Source: Planoprotostelium fungivorum (Eukaryota > Evosea > Variosea > Cavosteliida > Cavosteliaceae). Taken from it: a stretch of DNA of 64,000 nt. The stretch lies in contig MDYQ01000038.1 in the NCBI GenBank assembly GCA_003024175.1, positions 62,001 to 126,000 of the forward strand, read 5' to 3'. The notes beneath the pieces are model-generated. The model searched no databases, was not told where the DNA came from, and saw only the letters and a program-made list of their open reading frames with translations. The translations under genes were made by a program, and so were the position numbers. Position 1 is the stretch's first letter, and every line of letters starts with the position of its first letter. Shown piece after piece: positions 1 to 11,586 of this stretch.

Positions 1-911
1 GGTGGGTAAGTTGCCAAAGACTGTCGGATCACCTGTGGACGATATGTGAGTCCACGATCTATCGATTGATGTTGTCATCAATTGTGATGGGTTACACACC
101 GATGGACAATGATATGAGTGGCTTCGGTGGGTTTGCGGGTACTTTCAACTGATCCACGATGTCTCTGAGGGGGTTCGTGATTCTCATGGCTGCCTTGGCG
201 GCTCTAATCTTTCTCGGTCTAACTGCAGGCACCGTCTCAGAATCCAACATGGTAGATGTGCTGGTCTTCAGAGGCATGATGCTGTTGTCTGTTGTGTGTG
301 CCGAGCGGTTGTGTGTTCCACACAGAGGAAAACTTGGGGAAAGAAGAGCCAGTTTTACTTTGTAAATGGAGTTCTCAAGGTTTGTAATCAATGAAAACTG
401 CCGGTTTGTGAAAAGAGTAGGAACGTCTTCAACTTGAAATGCGACGCCGGAGGCATCATCCGTGTGTTCGAGAGGGTGAGATGGATGAGGGGGATATTCG
501 ATGAGAGGTTGTCGTGGTGGTTCCGGTTGCGAGTATGAAGGAGATTACCTGACAGCCAGAGGACACAAAAGAGTGTCCGTTAGTATAAGCGTGATGATTG
601 AGAAGATACCACATCACAGATCAGCCATATGTAGGTAATCCAAACATCGGATGGTGGGTCATGTACTTCTATTCTCGGATGATATAAATAAACGCGTAAC
701 ACACTTGTAAGGTCAGGTTGCTCCTGAAGTTGCTGAGTGCACTCATCGTGTGCTGCTCGTGTTCCATTTTTGTGAAACACAAATGGTCCCACTGGTTAAG
801 CTCTGACAGAAGTCTATCCCTGCCCGTTGCTTACCGTGACGTTCTCGCGACAAAGCCAGCTGCTATTTTGAGAGGACGATATTATCGCATCATTGAACAC
901 ACACCGTCGAG
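1..911. other. left-edge stretch without a confident gene
   Basis: No reading frame here can be assigned with confidence. On the plus strand, 159-365 encodes a 68-residue frame with a hydrophobic segment rich in Leu and Ala, which could be the last exon of a membrane protein cut by the window edge; the bases before it hold plausible GTGAG donors. The opposite strand is also open over 92-391, but it is rich in Ser/Thr and shows no domain. Positions 400-911 show nothing beyond being upstream of the next gene. Confidence 0.3.
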
Positions 912-1568
912 ATGGCATGTCAGGAGGCTTGTGGGGACACCTGTGGCATCTTAGCCTGTTGCTGTGACTTGTGCTGCATCCCTCTATGTCTGGAGATCGA
1001 GTTCTGCATCTGCTTCTGCGCTCTCTTTGGCATCCGAAAGAAGCACGTTGTCCATCCTGCCCCGCACCACAGCAGCAGTAGCAGCAGTAGCAGCAGCTCA
1101 GACGATGAACACGGACACAAGAAGAAGAACAAGAACAAGAAGAACAAACGTGAGCCGTTTTACGATGTCGTTCGCGGACTTTCTGTCTTGATGCTCATCC
1201 ACGCATCAGATGCACAACAGACGGTGGTGATCGCGTCTCATCCTCCCGGGGCTCCTCAGACTTACCCGCCCGGACAACAGGGCCACGCACCGGGGGCGGT
1301 TTATCCGCCACCTCCTCACCAGGGTTATCCTCCTCAGGGATATCCTCCCCAGGGATATCCTCCACAGAGTTATCCTCCACAGCAAGGGTACCCACCTCAG
1401 GGATATCCTCCACAGCAAGGGTATCCTCCACAGGGTTATCCTCCACAGCAAGGATATCCACCTCAGCAAGGATATCCTCAGCAGCAGCAGACGGCTCCTC
1501 CTCCGCACTCTCAGGCACCGCAAGCTCAGACCATGCAGCAGGGACCGCCGGGATCGGTCCATCAATAA
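912..1568 (+). CDS. Cys-rich / XYPPX-repeat protein
   Basis: A protein of about 200 residues with three parts. Residues 1-42 are extremely Cys-rich and hydrophobic, like Cys-rich membrane-associated tails. A Ser-then-Lys/Asn-rich spacer follows (about 50-80). The C-terminal half is built of tandem [11 protein letters not shown] repeats. Such XYPPX repeats occur in rhodopsin tails, annexins and membrane-associated amoebozoan proteins, where they are thought to be flexible and self-associating. A 60-base in-frame intron (about 1150-1209, starting GTGAGCC) is possible between spacer and repeats; removing it keeps the frame and deletes residues unlike their surroundings. The start is the first ATG before the Cys run. 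Function is unknown; membrane association is inferred from composition. Confidence 0.75.
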   Translation: MACQEACGDTCGILACCCDLCCIPLCLEIEFCICFCALFGIRKKHVVHPAPHHSSSSSSSSSSDDEHGHKKKNKNKKNKREPFYDVVRGLSVLMLIHASDAQQTVVIASHPPGAPQTYPPGQQGHAPGAVYPPPPHQGYPPQGYPPQGYPPQSYPPQQGYPPQGYPPQQGYPPQGYPPQQGYPPQQGYPQQQQTAPPPHSQAPQAQTMQQGPPGSVHQ

Positions 1569-1571
1569 TGT

Positions 1572-1577
1572 AATAAA
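1572..1577 (+). terminator. poly(A) signal AATAAA
   Basis: AATAAA lies a few bases after the stop codon of the Cys-rich/XYPPX gene. Its position fits a cleavage and polyadenylation signal. The following 1600-1720 is CATCA-rich simple sequence. Confidence 0.45.
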
Positions 1578-1726
1578 TTACAGACATCATCGTCCCATCA
1601 TCGTGACGGTGCGCAGCGTCTCGCGCATGCTGTCGAAACATCATCACATCGACATCAACACAACATCGTCACGTCACCACATCAACACCATCACATCATC
1701 ATCATCATACATCTATCATCCCTTCT

Positions 1727-2742
1727 TTATCCTTCCACCGCTTGTTCCTGCCCCTGCCCTCCATTTCCCCTCTCCTTCCTCAACAGAAACACCACCGGAT
1801 AGCAGAAGAGTAGTATGAAGATCTGCACCGTGATGAAAATGAGATTCCAACTGTAAGTCCTCGGGCTCTGACACTGGTCGGCAGAGCCCAGAGACAGACA
1901 CAGGAAGATCCTCAAGAAGATCATAGATAAGAGGTAAGTCGTGAAGAGACAGACGACACAGCCGGCCGAACGGCTCTGACCGTTGAATCGGATGACCGAT
2001 GTGATCATCACGATGAGAGCCGAAACGTCCGATATCCACCACGGAATGATGACTGAATAAAAGTTCAATCTACAACGTTGTAGACGGACGAGATAAAAAT
2101 AAAATAAAATTCACCGGAACAGAAGGAGATGGAGGTCACGCTGGACAGCCACAGGGTCAGTTGGACGAGAGAGACGTTGATGCAGAGGAGTAAGAGGATC
2201 CAACCTACGTTCGAGAAGCTCTTCAATTGTCTATAGACGATCATTCACCGAACGATATATCGTCTCACTTGATGGTATCTACAAAGTGGTAGGCGTTGGC
2301 CGTGACGGTGGCGATAAGAACTGGCACTACAACGAGCCAGTTCGGCCCGGTCCATTTTCCTGCCAATCTCGACCACAAGAGGAGAGAAAAGAGGACGAAG
2401 AGGAGAGAGAAGGTAGACATCCACAGGCTACCGAATCGACCGTCTACAACGGGAAAGGTGTTGTAGATGGCCGAGCGGAGGGGGGAGTCTTTAGACGTGC
2501 GGTGGTAGGTGATGATGGTGATGATGATGATGACGAGGAAGGCATCGATGAGCCAGATCTGAAGGGGTGAGTGGTCGTTGTAGATGGATGAAGTGTACCG
2601 GGGTGAAGACTACGCTCCAGGGGATGGATAAATAGTTGTCGATTTTAGAACCAAGCAGCCAGAAGAAGATGGAGAAGAGGAAGAGTGGCACTCTCAACAA
2701 CATCGTCGTGCGAAAGAAGCTGAAGTTGAAATTCAATTTCAC
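1727..2742 (-). CDS. TMEM185-like multipass membrane protein
   Basis: At least four exons encode a protein of roughly 280 residues with several transmembrane segments. The first exon gives a helix followed by a K-I-D...PWSVVFTP motif that continues after an intron as IWLIDAFLVII. This matches the repeated 'LRLD...W.VVF.PIW' pattern of the TMEM185/TMEM60 (Fragile-X-F) family. A later exon repeats it as VIIPWWISDVSALIVMIT. The protein ends in a short Lys/Glu/Gly-rich tail. The family is conserved but poorly understood; localisation to internal membranes is inferred. The intron near 2055-2111 contains a perfect TCTACAACGTTGTAGA palindrome, and another intron carries a half-site at 2578. The start could also be the internal ATG about 13 codons downstream. 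Confidence 0.7.
2069..2084. repeat. intronic palindrome TCTACAACGTTGTAGA
   Basis: Perfect 16-base palindrome inside an intron of the TMEM185-like gene. It is the full form of a motif family found across the window, mostly as half-sites in introns. Function unknown. Confidence 0.9.
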
Positions 2743-2875
2743 TTTCGAGAAAATTTAAATATATTATTTCGTGTTTTTCGAAATATACTTTTACGTCGAA
2801 ATATTGAAAGGGGGAGATTGAAAGAAATATTTCTATGAAAAGAAGTATGAAAAGAAATAATATCTCGATGGAAAC

Positions 2876-5837
2876 TCACGCGAGAGTTCGATGGAATTTG
2901 ATCTGACGCCATCTACTGCGGAACGATTGTAGACGGTCGATGTACGTGGATTTGAACGAAAATTCCGATAAATCTCCCGCGCTCACTCCTCCCTGGGTGT
3001 GGATGGTGGGGTAGCTGCTCATGGACATGATTGGACTGATGACAGGCGACACGGCCGCACTCGGAGGTGGCACGGTGGTATCTTCTTCCTCAACGTGTAT
3101 CTACAACGAGTCAATTCGATTTCCTGCGGTAGAGGTCACCTGAACCGTGTGGGGCTGCGTCTCTTCCGTCTCTTTCTGAGAAATTTCAGGGAGGGTTCGG
3201 AGAATATGATGAGAATTTACCTGGAAATTTGCCGCGTAGAGTTGCCTCCACAAGACGTGATCATCAGATAGAGTGTAGAACCTCGAGCACACCCTGGCCA
3301 CTCTCCCCATTTCGAGTCCACTCAGATTCTGAAAAATGTGCAATATGAGCTCATCTACAACGTTGTAGTGTCAGCGATCGCAGAGATCAAATATCGCATG
3401 TCACCCGACAGGAGGTCGAAATTTCCATTCGAAGAAGTTTTCACCCGCCTCCGGCCGATCTTCGGACTGGAAGCTGCGATTCGCACCTGCCCACGTAAAT
3501 CGAAATCTCATCCGATTCTCACTCACTTTCACGTCTGTGATCTGCGACGTGATCTTCCTCTTGGGAAGTTTTCCTTTTCCATCACCAAAGACTTGTCTGT
3601 CCGGCACATCCAGATTCTTCATGGAGAGTTCCCGGGCTTTCTTCATTTTCCTGGGAATATACTTGGCCAGGGTGACCACAAACACGGCACACCATACGCC
3701 CAACAGAACGAAGAGCATGTACCCTGATTTTCGTCGGTCGATCTACAACGTGCCGTGGCGTCACCTGCGTAGCTGCTCGTGTTATCAGCGGGCGGTGTGT
3801 TGAAGGTCTGGTGAGGCCACAACCAGATGTCGTTGAAATCTCGGTACGAGTCGTCTCGGCCTCCAAAGAGGAAGACCTGGGAAATCGTGAGAAATATCGT
3901 GGAGAATTGGTGTTACGTACTCCGGTGGTGGAGGATACCATGGCGCTCCGGGTGCGGGCGGGAGGACCGAGCGTTGTAGATTGCCAATTGATGACCAAAA
4001 AATCGAAATAAAAACTGTCTTTCGTGGTGGTCCCCCCGGTATATCCTCCCACCATCAACAGACCTGCAGATGTGAATAAAATCATTTTAATCCATTTTAA
4101 TGTTCTTCACCTGATGATGTGGCGGCGGCAGATTGTAGAGTGCGGGGGCTGGGCTGAGAGGGTGCCCACCTGTCATTGATGGTGTCCCATGGGCCCCTAC
4201 CATCCAGCATGATACTCCAACTTTCTGTATTCCCATCATAGCTCCATACGTCCTGTCAGATGAGTTGATATCCAGCTGCAGAGAAAAGATGGAGTGAAGA
4301 GATAGAGCGAAGGGTAGAAGTGAAGAGACACAAGAGAAGAGACAGAAGTGAAGAGACAGAAGAGAAGAGAGTAAAAGGACAAGATAGTAGAAAGTATGGA
4401 AGAGAAAATGTTTCGCGTGTGGCTCACATTCACAACGGAAGGACGAGTGCAACCTGATGGGGCCACGTCATCACCATCTCCCGAAGTCATGAGGATCTTC
4501 GTCTCATCGTGATACAGAGTCACCATGCTGTGTCCCTCTCTACCACTCGGACCTGGAGTGGATCAATCGTTTGTGACGGCAGGTTGTAGATGGACGTACC
4601 AGATGACGTGAGATTCCAAGTGTAATCGGAGGAGAGGAGCCAGACATCTTCCGAGAAAATTCCCACCGAGTCGATCCCCCCGAAGAATAAAACCTATTTC
4701 ATCGAATTTAATCTATTTGTTCATCTACAATCGTGTAGATGTCTCACCTTCTCACCGTTCGGCGTCAAGATTCGACTGGCGGCACCGTTCCTCCTTCCCG
4801 TGGGCCCTCTATCGGTTCCATCACTCAATAGCCTCCATTGGTACGTGATGGTGGAGAAGGCCCACGTCTCTGAGGAGATGTCCATTTGGGTCTGCCCTCC
4901 AAAGAGGATGATGTCGTCGTTCAATATGGATGTCACGTGACCGTAACGGGGGCTGGGTGAATCGAATGAACCGTTATTGAGTTGTGACCAGATCGATGTT
5001 GCTGAATTTTCGGTTGGATTTCGGTTCGACAAAGAATGAATGGATTGGGATTGTACATCGTCACGTGGGAAGAGGGGCGATGATGAGATGATAGACGATG
5101 ATGACAACTCACTCGTGTCGAGAGACCACATGTCGTTGAAGATGGCAGTGATGGATACGCTGCTGTTCGTGTTCAAAGAGATAGTCCTCCCTCCAAACAT
5201 GAAGATGGTGTGGTTCACGACAGACATGCTGTGACTGTTTCGAGAGTGTGGCGTTGTGCCAACGAATGATCTGTCCAGCCAATCAACACACATTTCAGCT
5301 GTATCGTGTGATCCCCACTCTGAAGTGTTAGAACCTCTCGGGATGATTTCGTGCCATTGTAAAGTCGTGTATTGGTCTGTGGGGTGTCAGTGATATGACC
5401 CATTTGATTTGAATGATACCAGTTGGGTCGATGGTGTAATAGTTGGAAAGGCTGAAACCCCCGCACTGTGAATTGTTGTCGCCCGGACAAGGATAATTGC
5501 AGTTGCTGTTACTGCTGCTCTATGGAGGATCAATCGCACTTCGATGAGCAATACTTCACCTGTGTATAAGGCTTCGAGTCTGTACAATAACAGTAATAGG
5601 GATTAGGAGAGCCCACAGCTGCATATGGTAATCTCAATCCTTCACAGTGCCGAATGCATAACCAAGGAGTCATCGATGGGTCCGTTATGAATGGAACTAA
5701 ACCTGAAGGTGGTGGCAGACATCCAGAAGAAGAGTACACATTAAAGACGTCAGCTCGACATCACCTCTCAATCTTATTTCACCTGTTGCCATCACGTGCA
5801 GGAAACATTGTGAAAAGAAGAACAAGAGGAGGCTCAT
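2876..5837 (-). CDS. WSC-kelch-transmembrane-F-box protein
   Basis: Multi-exon gene with an unusual order. Exon 1 encodes a signal peptide beginning MSLLLFFFSQCFLH. Next come a WSC-type Cys-rich domain over two exons (YYCYC, then a CPGDNNSQCGG end) and a run of kelch blades with FMFGG, ILFGG, LMVGGYTG and VFLFGG motifs. A single membrane helix (YMLFVLLGVWCAVFVVTL) is followed by a basic stop-transfer stretch. The cytoplasmic end is an F-box (NFDLLS joined across an intron to DELILHIFQNLSG, then VCSRF...LWRQLYAANF) plus a short tail. The frame through the TM-to-F-box exons is consistent when a 46-base intron (GTGAAAGTG...GGGCAG) is removed. Predicted type I membrane protein with an extracellular carbohydrate-binding and propeller part and an intracellular SCF adaptor. 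The joining of the parts rests on splice prediction. Several introns carry the TCTACAAC motif. Confidence 0.72.
4280..4385. repeat. purine-rich imperfect repeat in an intron
   Basis: Imperfect copies of GAAGAGACAGAAGTGAAGAG fill the largest intron of the WSC-kelch-F-box gene. It is a simple-sequence expansion with no coding frame joined to the kelch exons on either side. Confidence 0.6.
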
Positions 5838-6054
5838 GGAGGGTCTTATATACAGATACGAATATTACAGGTGGCCCGATGAATGAACCCCGAGGGTTGT
5901 GTCGGTGACGTTGCCTAGCGACCTCAGATGTGAATTGTATGGAGTGTTGTAGAGTGTCAATTTCCTCGAATTCAGGCGGCAGATCATCCGACCAGATTTG
6001 AAATCAGCACACTTGAACCAAGCCAAATACACAACAGTTGATAGTATAGATACC

Positions 6055-7141
6055 ATGTCAGACGACGATTCACAACTTACGAATAACAATGGAGGATCTG
6101 CATCCGGTGCAGGCAGTGTTGGAAATCACACGACGCAGAACAGTGGGAAAGGAGACGAAGAACAACAACAGTTTCAGTTTGTATGCAAGATCGATAACGC
6201 CCGTATCTTGCATAACATTCTCAGCGCCCTCGCTTACAAAAAGGATGGGCAGGTGATGATCTCTTCCCTCACCTTCTATTCGCAGATCTAATATCTCTTC
6301 AGATGGCCACTCTTTCCATCTCAGCTAACGGTCTCAAATTCACCGTAGAGGAATCGAACAGTTTTCAAGGCAATGCCTTCCTTCAACAAGAGCTCTTCCA
6401 AGAGTACCACTTTTCCAGCAAACATGAACAGTTCAAGATCAACTTTTCACTACTGTTGGACTGTCTCAACATCTATGGCAGCGGAGCCAGTTTCGTCTCT
6501 CTTCAGATCGGCTATAGAGGTTATGGACATCCTCTTCTCCTGCTGTGAGTTCCATTCGATGTTCAGAAACTCCATCATTATGGCTGACATGACTTGATCA
6601 GTTTGGAACAAGGTGGTGCCACAACTCATTGCGGACTCTCGACCCTCGATTCCGAACAATTGAACAACTTCAACTTTAGAGGTCACAACATCGTCAACAA
6701 GGTCATCATGGAGGCCCCCTTCTTGAAAGAGGCCTTCGATGAGCTGGATTGGTCAAGCACGAACGCCACCATCACATTGTCTCCCAACGACTTCCGTCTA
6801 TCCACGGCAGGTGCTTCCGGTAGTTGTCAAGTCGATTATCCACACGTGAGACATCATCGCACGAGATGCTTCGAACACCAGCAGCACCGACTCATCTTCT
6901 ATAGGACTCCGAGGTGTTCGAATCCTTCGAATGTAAATCTCACCAGACGAACACATACAAGTTGGCCCTCTTGTCTCCCGCCATCAAGGCCCTGTCGATA
7001 GCACAGAAGACACAGATGAGACTCAACGAGATCGGGCTGCTGTCGTTTCAACACATGATCGAGAACGAAGACAAGAACATCAGCTTCGTTGACTTCTTCG
7101 TGGCGCCTCTGGAAGAAGACATGAACGATAATGAAGATTGA
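6055..7141 (+). CDS. rad1: RAD1 checkpoint clamp subunit (9-1-1 complex)
   Basis: Four exons give a protein of about 310 residues. After an acidic/Asn-Ser-rich N-terminus the sequence follows RAD1: FVCKIDNARILHNILSAL, then NGLKFTVEESNSFQGNAFL, LLLDCLNIYGSG, YRGYGHPLLLLLEQGG, a DFRLSTAGASG loop and LSPAIKALSIAQKTQ. It ends NISFVDFFVAPLEED. RAD1 is the PCNA-like clamp subunit that joins RAD9 and HUS1 and is loaded at damaged DNA to activate checkpoint kinase. Introns lie near 6254-6302, 6548-6600 and 6847-6904 and are clean GT-AG. The start is placed at MSDDDSQ; an upstream in-frame ATG at 5998 would add 19 residues. The gene shares a 217-base divergent intergenic region with the gene to its left. 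Confidence 0.92.
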
Positions 7142-7290
7142 TGTAATGTGTCTTTTAAGAACCAGACGTACACTACTTCAACATGAGACGAAGATGAGAA
7201 AGAGGTGTTCCTCTGAATTGATTTCGTGTTTCGCTATGACACGTGGACAAGATGAGAAGAATGATTACACATGATCTCCACGTCCATCAT

Positions 7291-7992
7291 TTAACAGAAG
7301 GCAGGGAGGACAAACTTCTCTGGCTTGGGCGTCTCGTTCTTCCAATCGTCAAAGATGTAGAGGTACTCGGCGCGGATGAAGCCTCCATCTTCTACGCTGT
7401 TCAACCAATATGGCTTGACTCCCTTCTCGTCGGTGCACAATGTGATGTTGCCCACGACAAAGTCCTATAGACATCATCAGATGGATCGATTCGGAGGTGG
7501 ATGGCTCACGTTCTTTGTCCAGGTGATGCCAGCCTTTCCCTTCTTAAATTCTTTCTTGCATGGCGTCTCCGTGAGTTGAGCGCCGGACATCTTTGTAAAT
7601 CCAGTGAAGTGCATCTCCGTATTCTTTCTGCACTTCTCCTCGTTGCCATCGACCTTAAATGATCGCGTCAGACACCGTGCGACGAACATGGAAGTATAAT
7701 GATGCACCTCGTATTGTGTGTTGTTGCTGTAGAAGTACCAGGTGCTGATCTTCGTGTCGCCTTCAGGTAGAGGCAACTTATATATGCTTCTGAAAACACC
7801 ATCGGTCGAGTAGATATCACCAGACCCCTGATGAATTCAACTGACGTCACACAATCGAACGATCCTCACCTTCATGTTCTTTCCATTTGACAGTGAAACT
7901 GCAAGCTTGAAATCGGCTGAATAGTGTGTGGGAATCGACAACTCCAAAGCTGCGACACTTGATAAGAGGAAGAGGAGGGCAATGGTGGCCAT
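7291..7992 (-). CDS. small secreted protein, ependymin/LVN1.2-like candidate
   Basis: Three exons encode a protein of about 200 residues starting with a clear signal peptide (MATIALLFLLSSVAA). The mature part has alternating beta-type sequence with Asn-linked glycosylation sites (NNT, NIT, NET) and a few Cys residues (ARCLTRSFK, EEKCRK, TPCKKEF, TLCTDEKG, final PAFC). Size, Cys spacing and aromatic pattern recall small secreted ependymin-related/LVN1.2-type proteins, but I cannot confirm a family. A role in the lysosome or outside the cell is inferred from the signal peptide. The introns are near 7828-7869 and 7466-7510. Confidence 0.6.
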
Positions 7993-8169
7993 GTTGGTTG
8001 ATCGGATCTCGCTTGTCTGTCAAGTTTCTCACAGACCAAATATTTGGGCTTACCCACCATGAAGACACGATCACCACAAAAGTCACCTCTTCACGTCTGA
8101 AGTTATACAAGTGACCTTTAGATGAAAATAATACAAAGAAGACGTTGTCCGTGTTCAAAATTTATGAGT

Positions 8170-9414
<1,245 letters not shown>

Positions 9415-11568
9415 GTGATGGTGATCCTCACGGAACAGAAAGTGAGATCCAAGGCCAAATTGAACAGCGGTGGAATCACCCAAGTGACCAGCCTATCACT
9501 CACCGGCCTCAAATCAGATGAGAGGGAGAAGATCACCTCTTTAGGAAGAGCTCTCAGAGGGTTTCTCAGTCTAAAGAATCTAGACCTGTCGAGAAATAAG
9601 ATCGAAACGTTGGAAGGATTGGAATCATTATCCAAATTGACACAACTGAGCCTGTATTTCAACTGCGTCTCTTCTCTCGACGAGATATCGCGGTTGCGAC
9701 ATAATCGCAAACTGAGGGATCTGGATCTGAGATTGAATCCAGTGACAAAGACAGAACCGAATTACAGATCCTTCGTCATCCACCACCTACCGTGGATAAA
9801 GGTTCTAGGTGAGACAATTTATGTAGAATATTGAGGAGCTGACGTCGATGTCGTCAGACGATCAAGAGATCACGGAATCCGATCGATATCACGCGGAGTC
9901 ACAATATACTAGTGGGCGAAAGAAGACGCAACAGTTTCCAGAAGATGACGATGATTTCGATCGTGAGCTTCAACAGTGAGATCATGTCAGGTTCTATTGT
10001 CATCCACTGAAGACGCACAGAGTCGTTGAGTTCAGGAAGAAGTTACGATCCATCGCTTCGCCCCAGAGAAATGCAGAAGAGAACAGGTCGGTCTACTCTT
10101 ACCATCATCCACGAACATGTTCACCTCCATCATGTGTCGCTGACGTCCAAAGATCCATCCGTCTGCTGGATCAAATTTTCCCATCCGAAGAGAAGAAGAT
10201 GAAGAAGTCACCTCATGATGAATTTGAATCCAGAAAGAACTTGCGTTCTTCGACCCCCTCCGAAGTGGTCTATCATCGACCACCAGCTAACGAACCTTCT
10301 CCCATTCGGGCGAGCCACAAAAACAGAAAGAGTCACGATGAGAGGTGAGATCACTTCAGACGTGCCATGATGCTGATCGTGAAGAAGTTTCGATCGTTTT
10401 GCAGAGGAGGCCCATCTATCGGGTGCTCTGAATCAAAGATTTGGTTCAGACAGTAGAAGAGACGAGAATCTAGCATCGAGTCTATTGTCTGTAGTTGCAT
10501 TGCAAGACCCTCACAAATCAGAAGGGGTGAGCTGTTCATGCCATCATCTCGGTGATGATCTAAACGCAACACATAGACAGAAAAGAGTAAGGGGAGGAAC
10601 AGAGACAACCAGAGAGAAGTGAGAGACGAGCGTGTCCAATCGAAGAGGGAGCACTATGCACCTGTGGAAGAGAGCTATGCAAAGATGGCGCCTTCTAATT
10701 TGGATGGAGAACGTGATCGCCAGCTGATGGACGAACCGAGAAGCAGGAGATCGCACGATGAGTCACCGCCTAAGGCAAGACAGTCCATTCTAAAGAAGGT
10801 GGACAAGTCGGAAGTTCGCTTCGAACTGGTGAGTTAGACTACTGCCTGTGACGGTGAAGATGACTCATGTGGATCAGGGGGATCAATCATCTGATTCGGA
10901 ATCTTTGGATGTGTTAGACGAAGTCATGGATCTCATCGCATCGTTCTTAGAGGAGAAGAGTCACAAACAACTGAGCCGTGATTCGCGATTTAAGAGTGAG
11001 ACGCCATCATGTCCACGATGGTGTCTGATGTGATCTCTCACAGAAAAGTTGAAGGGACATTTCGATCGTTACACGCAGATGGAATTAGATCGACAGTACC
11101 CTCCAGAGAAGATGACCGAGATCTCTTCCTTCATGGGCGAGGTAGGTGACAAAGTCAAGAAATTAGAAGCCGAAAAGGTGAGACGTCAGCCGTCATGGTG
11201 TTCGCATCTGTTTTAACGGAGGCATAGGAGAGGTATCTGTCGGAGATCCAGCGGTTGGAGGAGGAGGTCAGTTCGCTACGAATCCAAGAAGCAAGAAACG
11301 ACAGGGAGCCCGATCGATCACGCCTGATCTCGACGATCGAAGAAAGTCACAGGTGATCCATCTTCATCACGAGCATTAAACACTCTCGCCGTTTCGATCA
11401 TCAACACAACCGTCATCAGGACAACACCTTATCATCCTCAATCATCCCATCATCGAGATCGATCGTGTCATCCACCACCATGATCTGATGTCTTCCCTCA
11501 GGTCTCTCTCCTCCATCAACGATCGACTGTTCGAACAATTAAACGAACTCAAAGGAAGGAGTAGATAA
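9415..11568 (+). CDS. CEP72-like leucine-rich-repeat centrosomal protein
   Basis: Multi-exon gene. The first exon (about 130 residues) has leucine-rich repeats and an LRR cap closely resembling vertebrate CEP72/LRRC36: EKITSLGRAL, LKNLDLSRNKIETLEGLE, QLSLYFNCVSSLDEISRL, DLDLRLNPVTKTEPNYRSFV and HHLPW. The rest is charged and low-complexity (Ser/Arg/Asp-rich), then ends in coiled coil (VGDKVKKLEAEK, ERYLSEIQRLEEEVSSLRIQEAR). In animals CEP72 acts at pericentriolar satellites and recruits gamma-tubulin complexes. The role here is by homology of the LRR half plus similar overall architecture. Exon boundaries in the middle are tentative. The stop lies 18 bases from the stop of the opposing VPS41 gene. 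Confidence 0.78.
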
Positions 11569-11586
11569 ATCTCTTCGTGTAATTCT

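Noticed and set aside
1195-1647. Long open frames opposite the YPPQG repeat
   Set aside because: They are the complementary reading of a low-complexity repeat, with only repeat-derived sequence.
6055-7141. PCNA
   Set aside because: Motifs match RAD1, and the acidic N-terminus and loop lengths do not fit PCNA.
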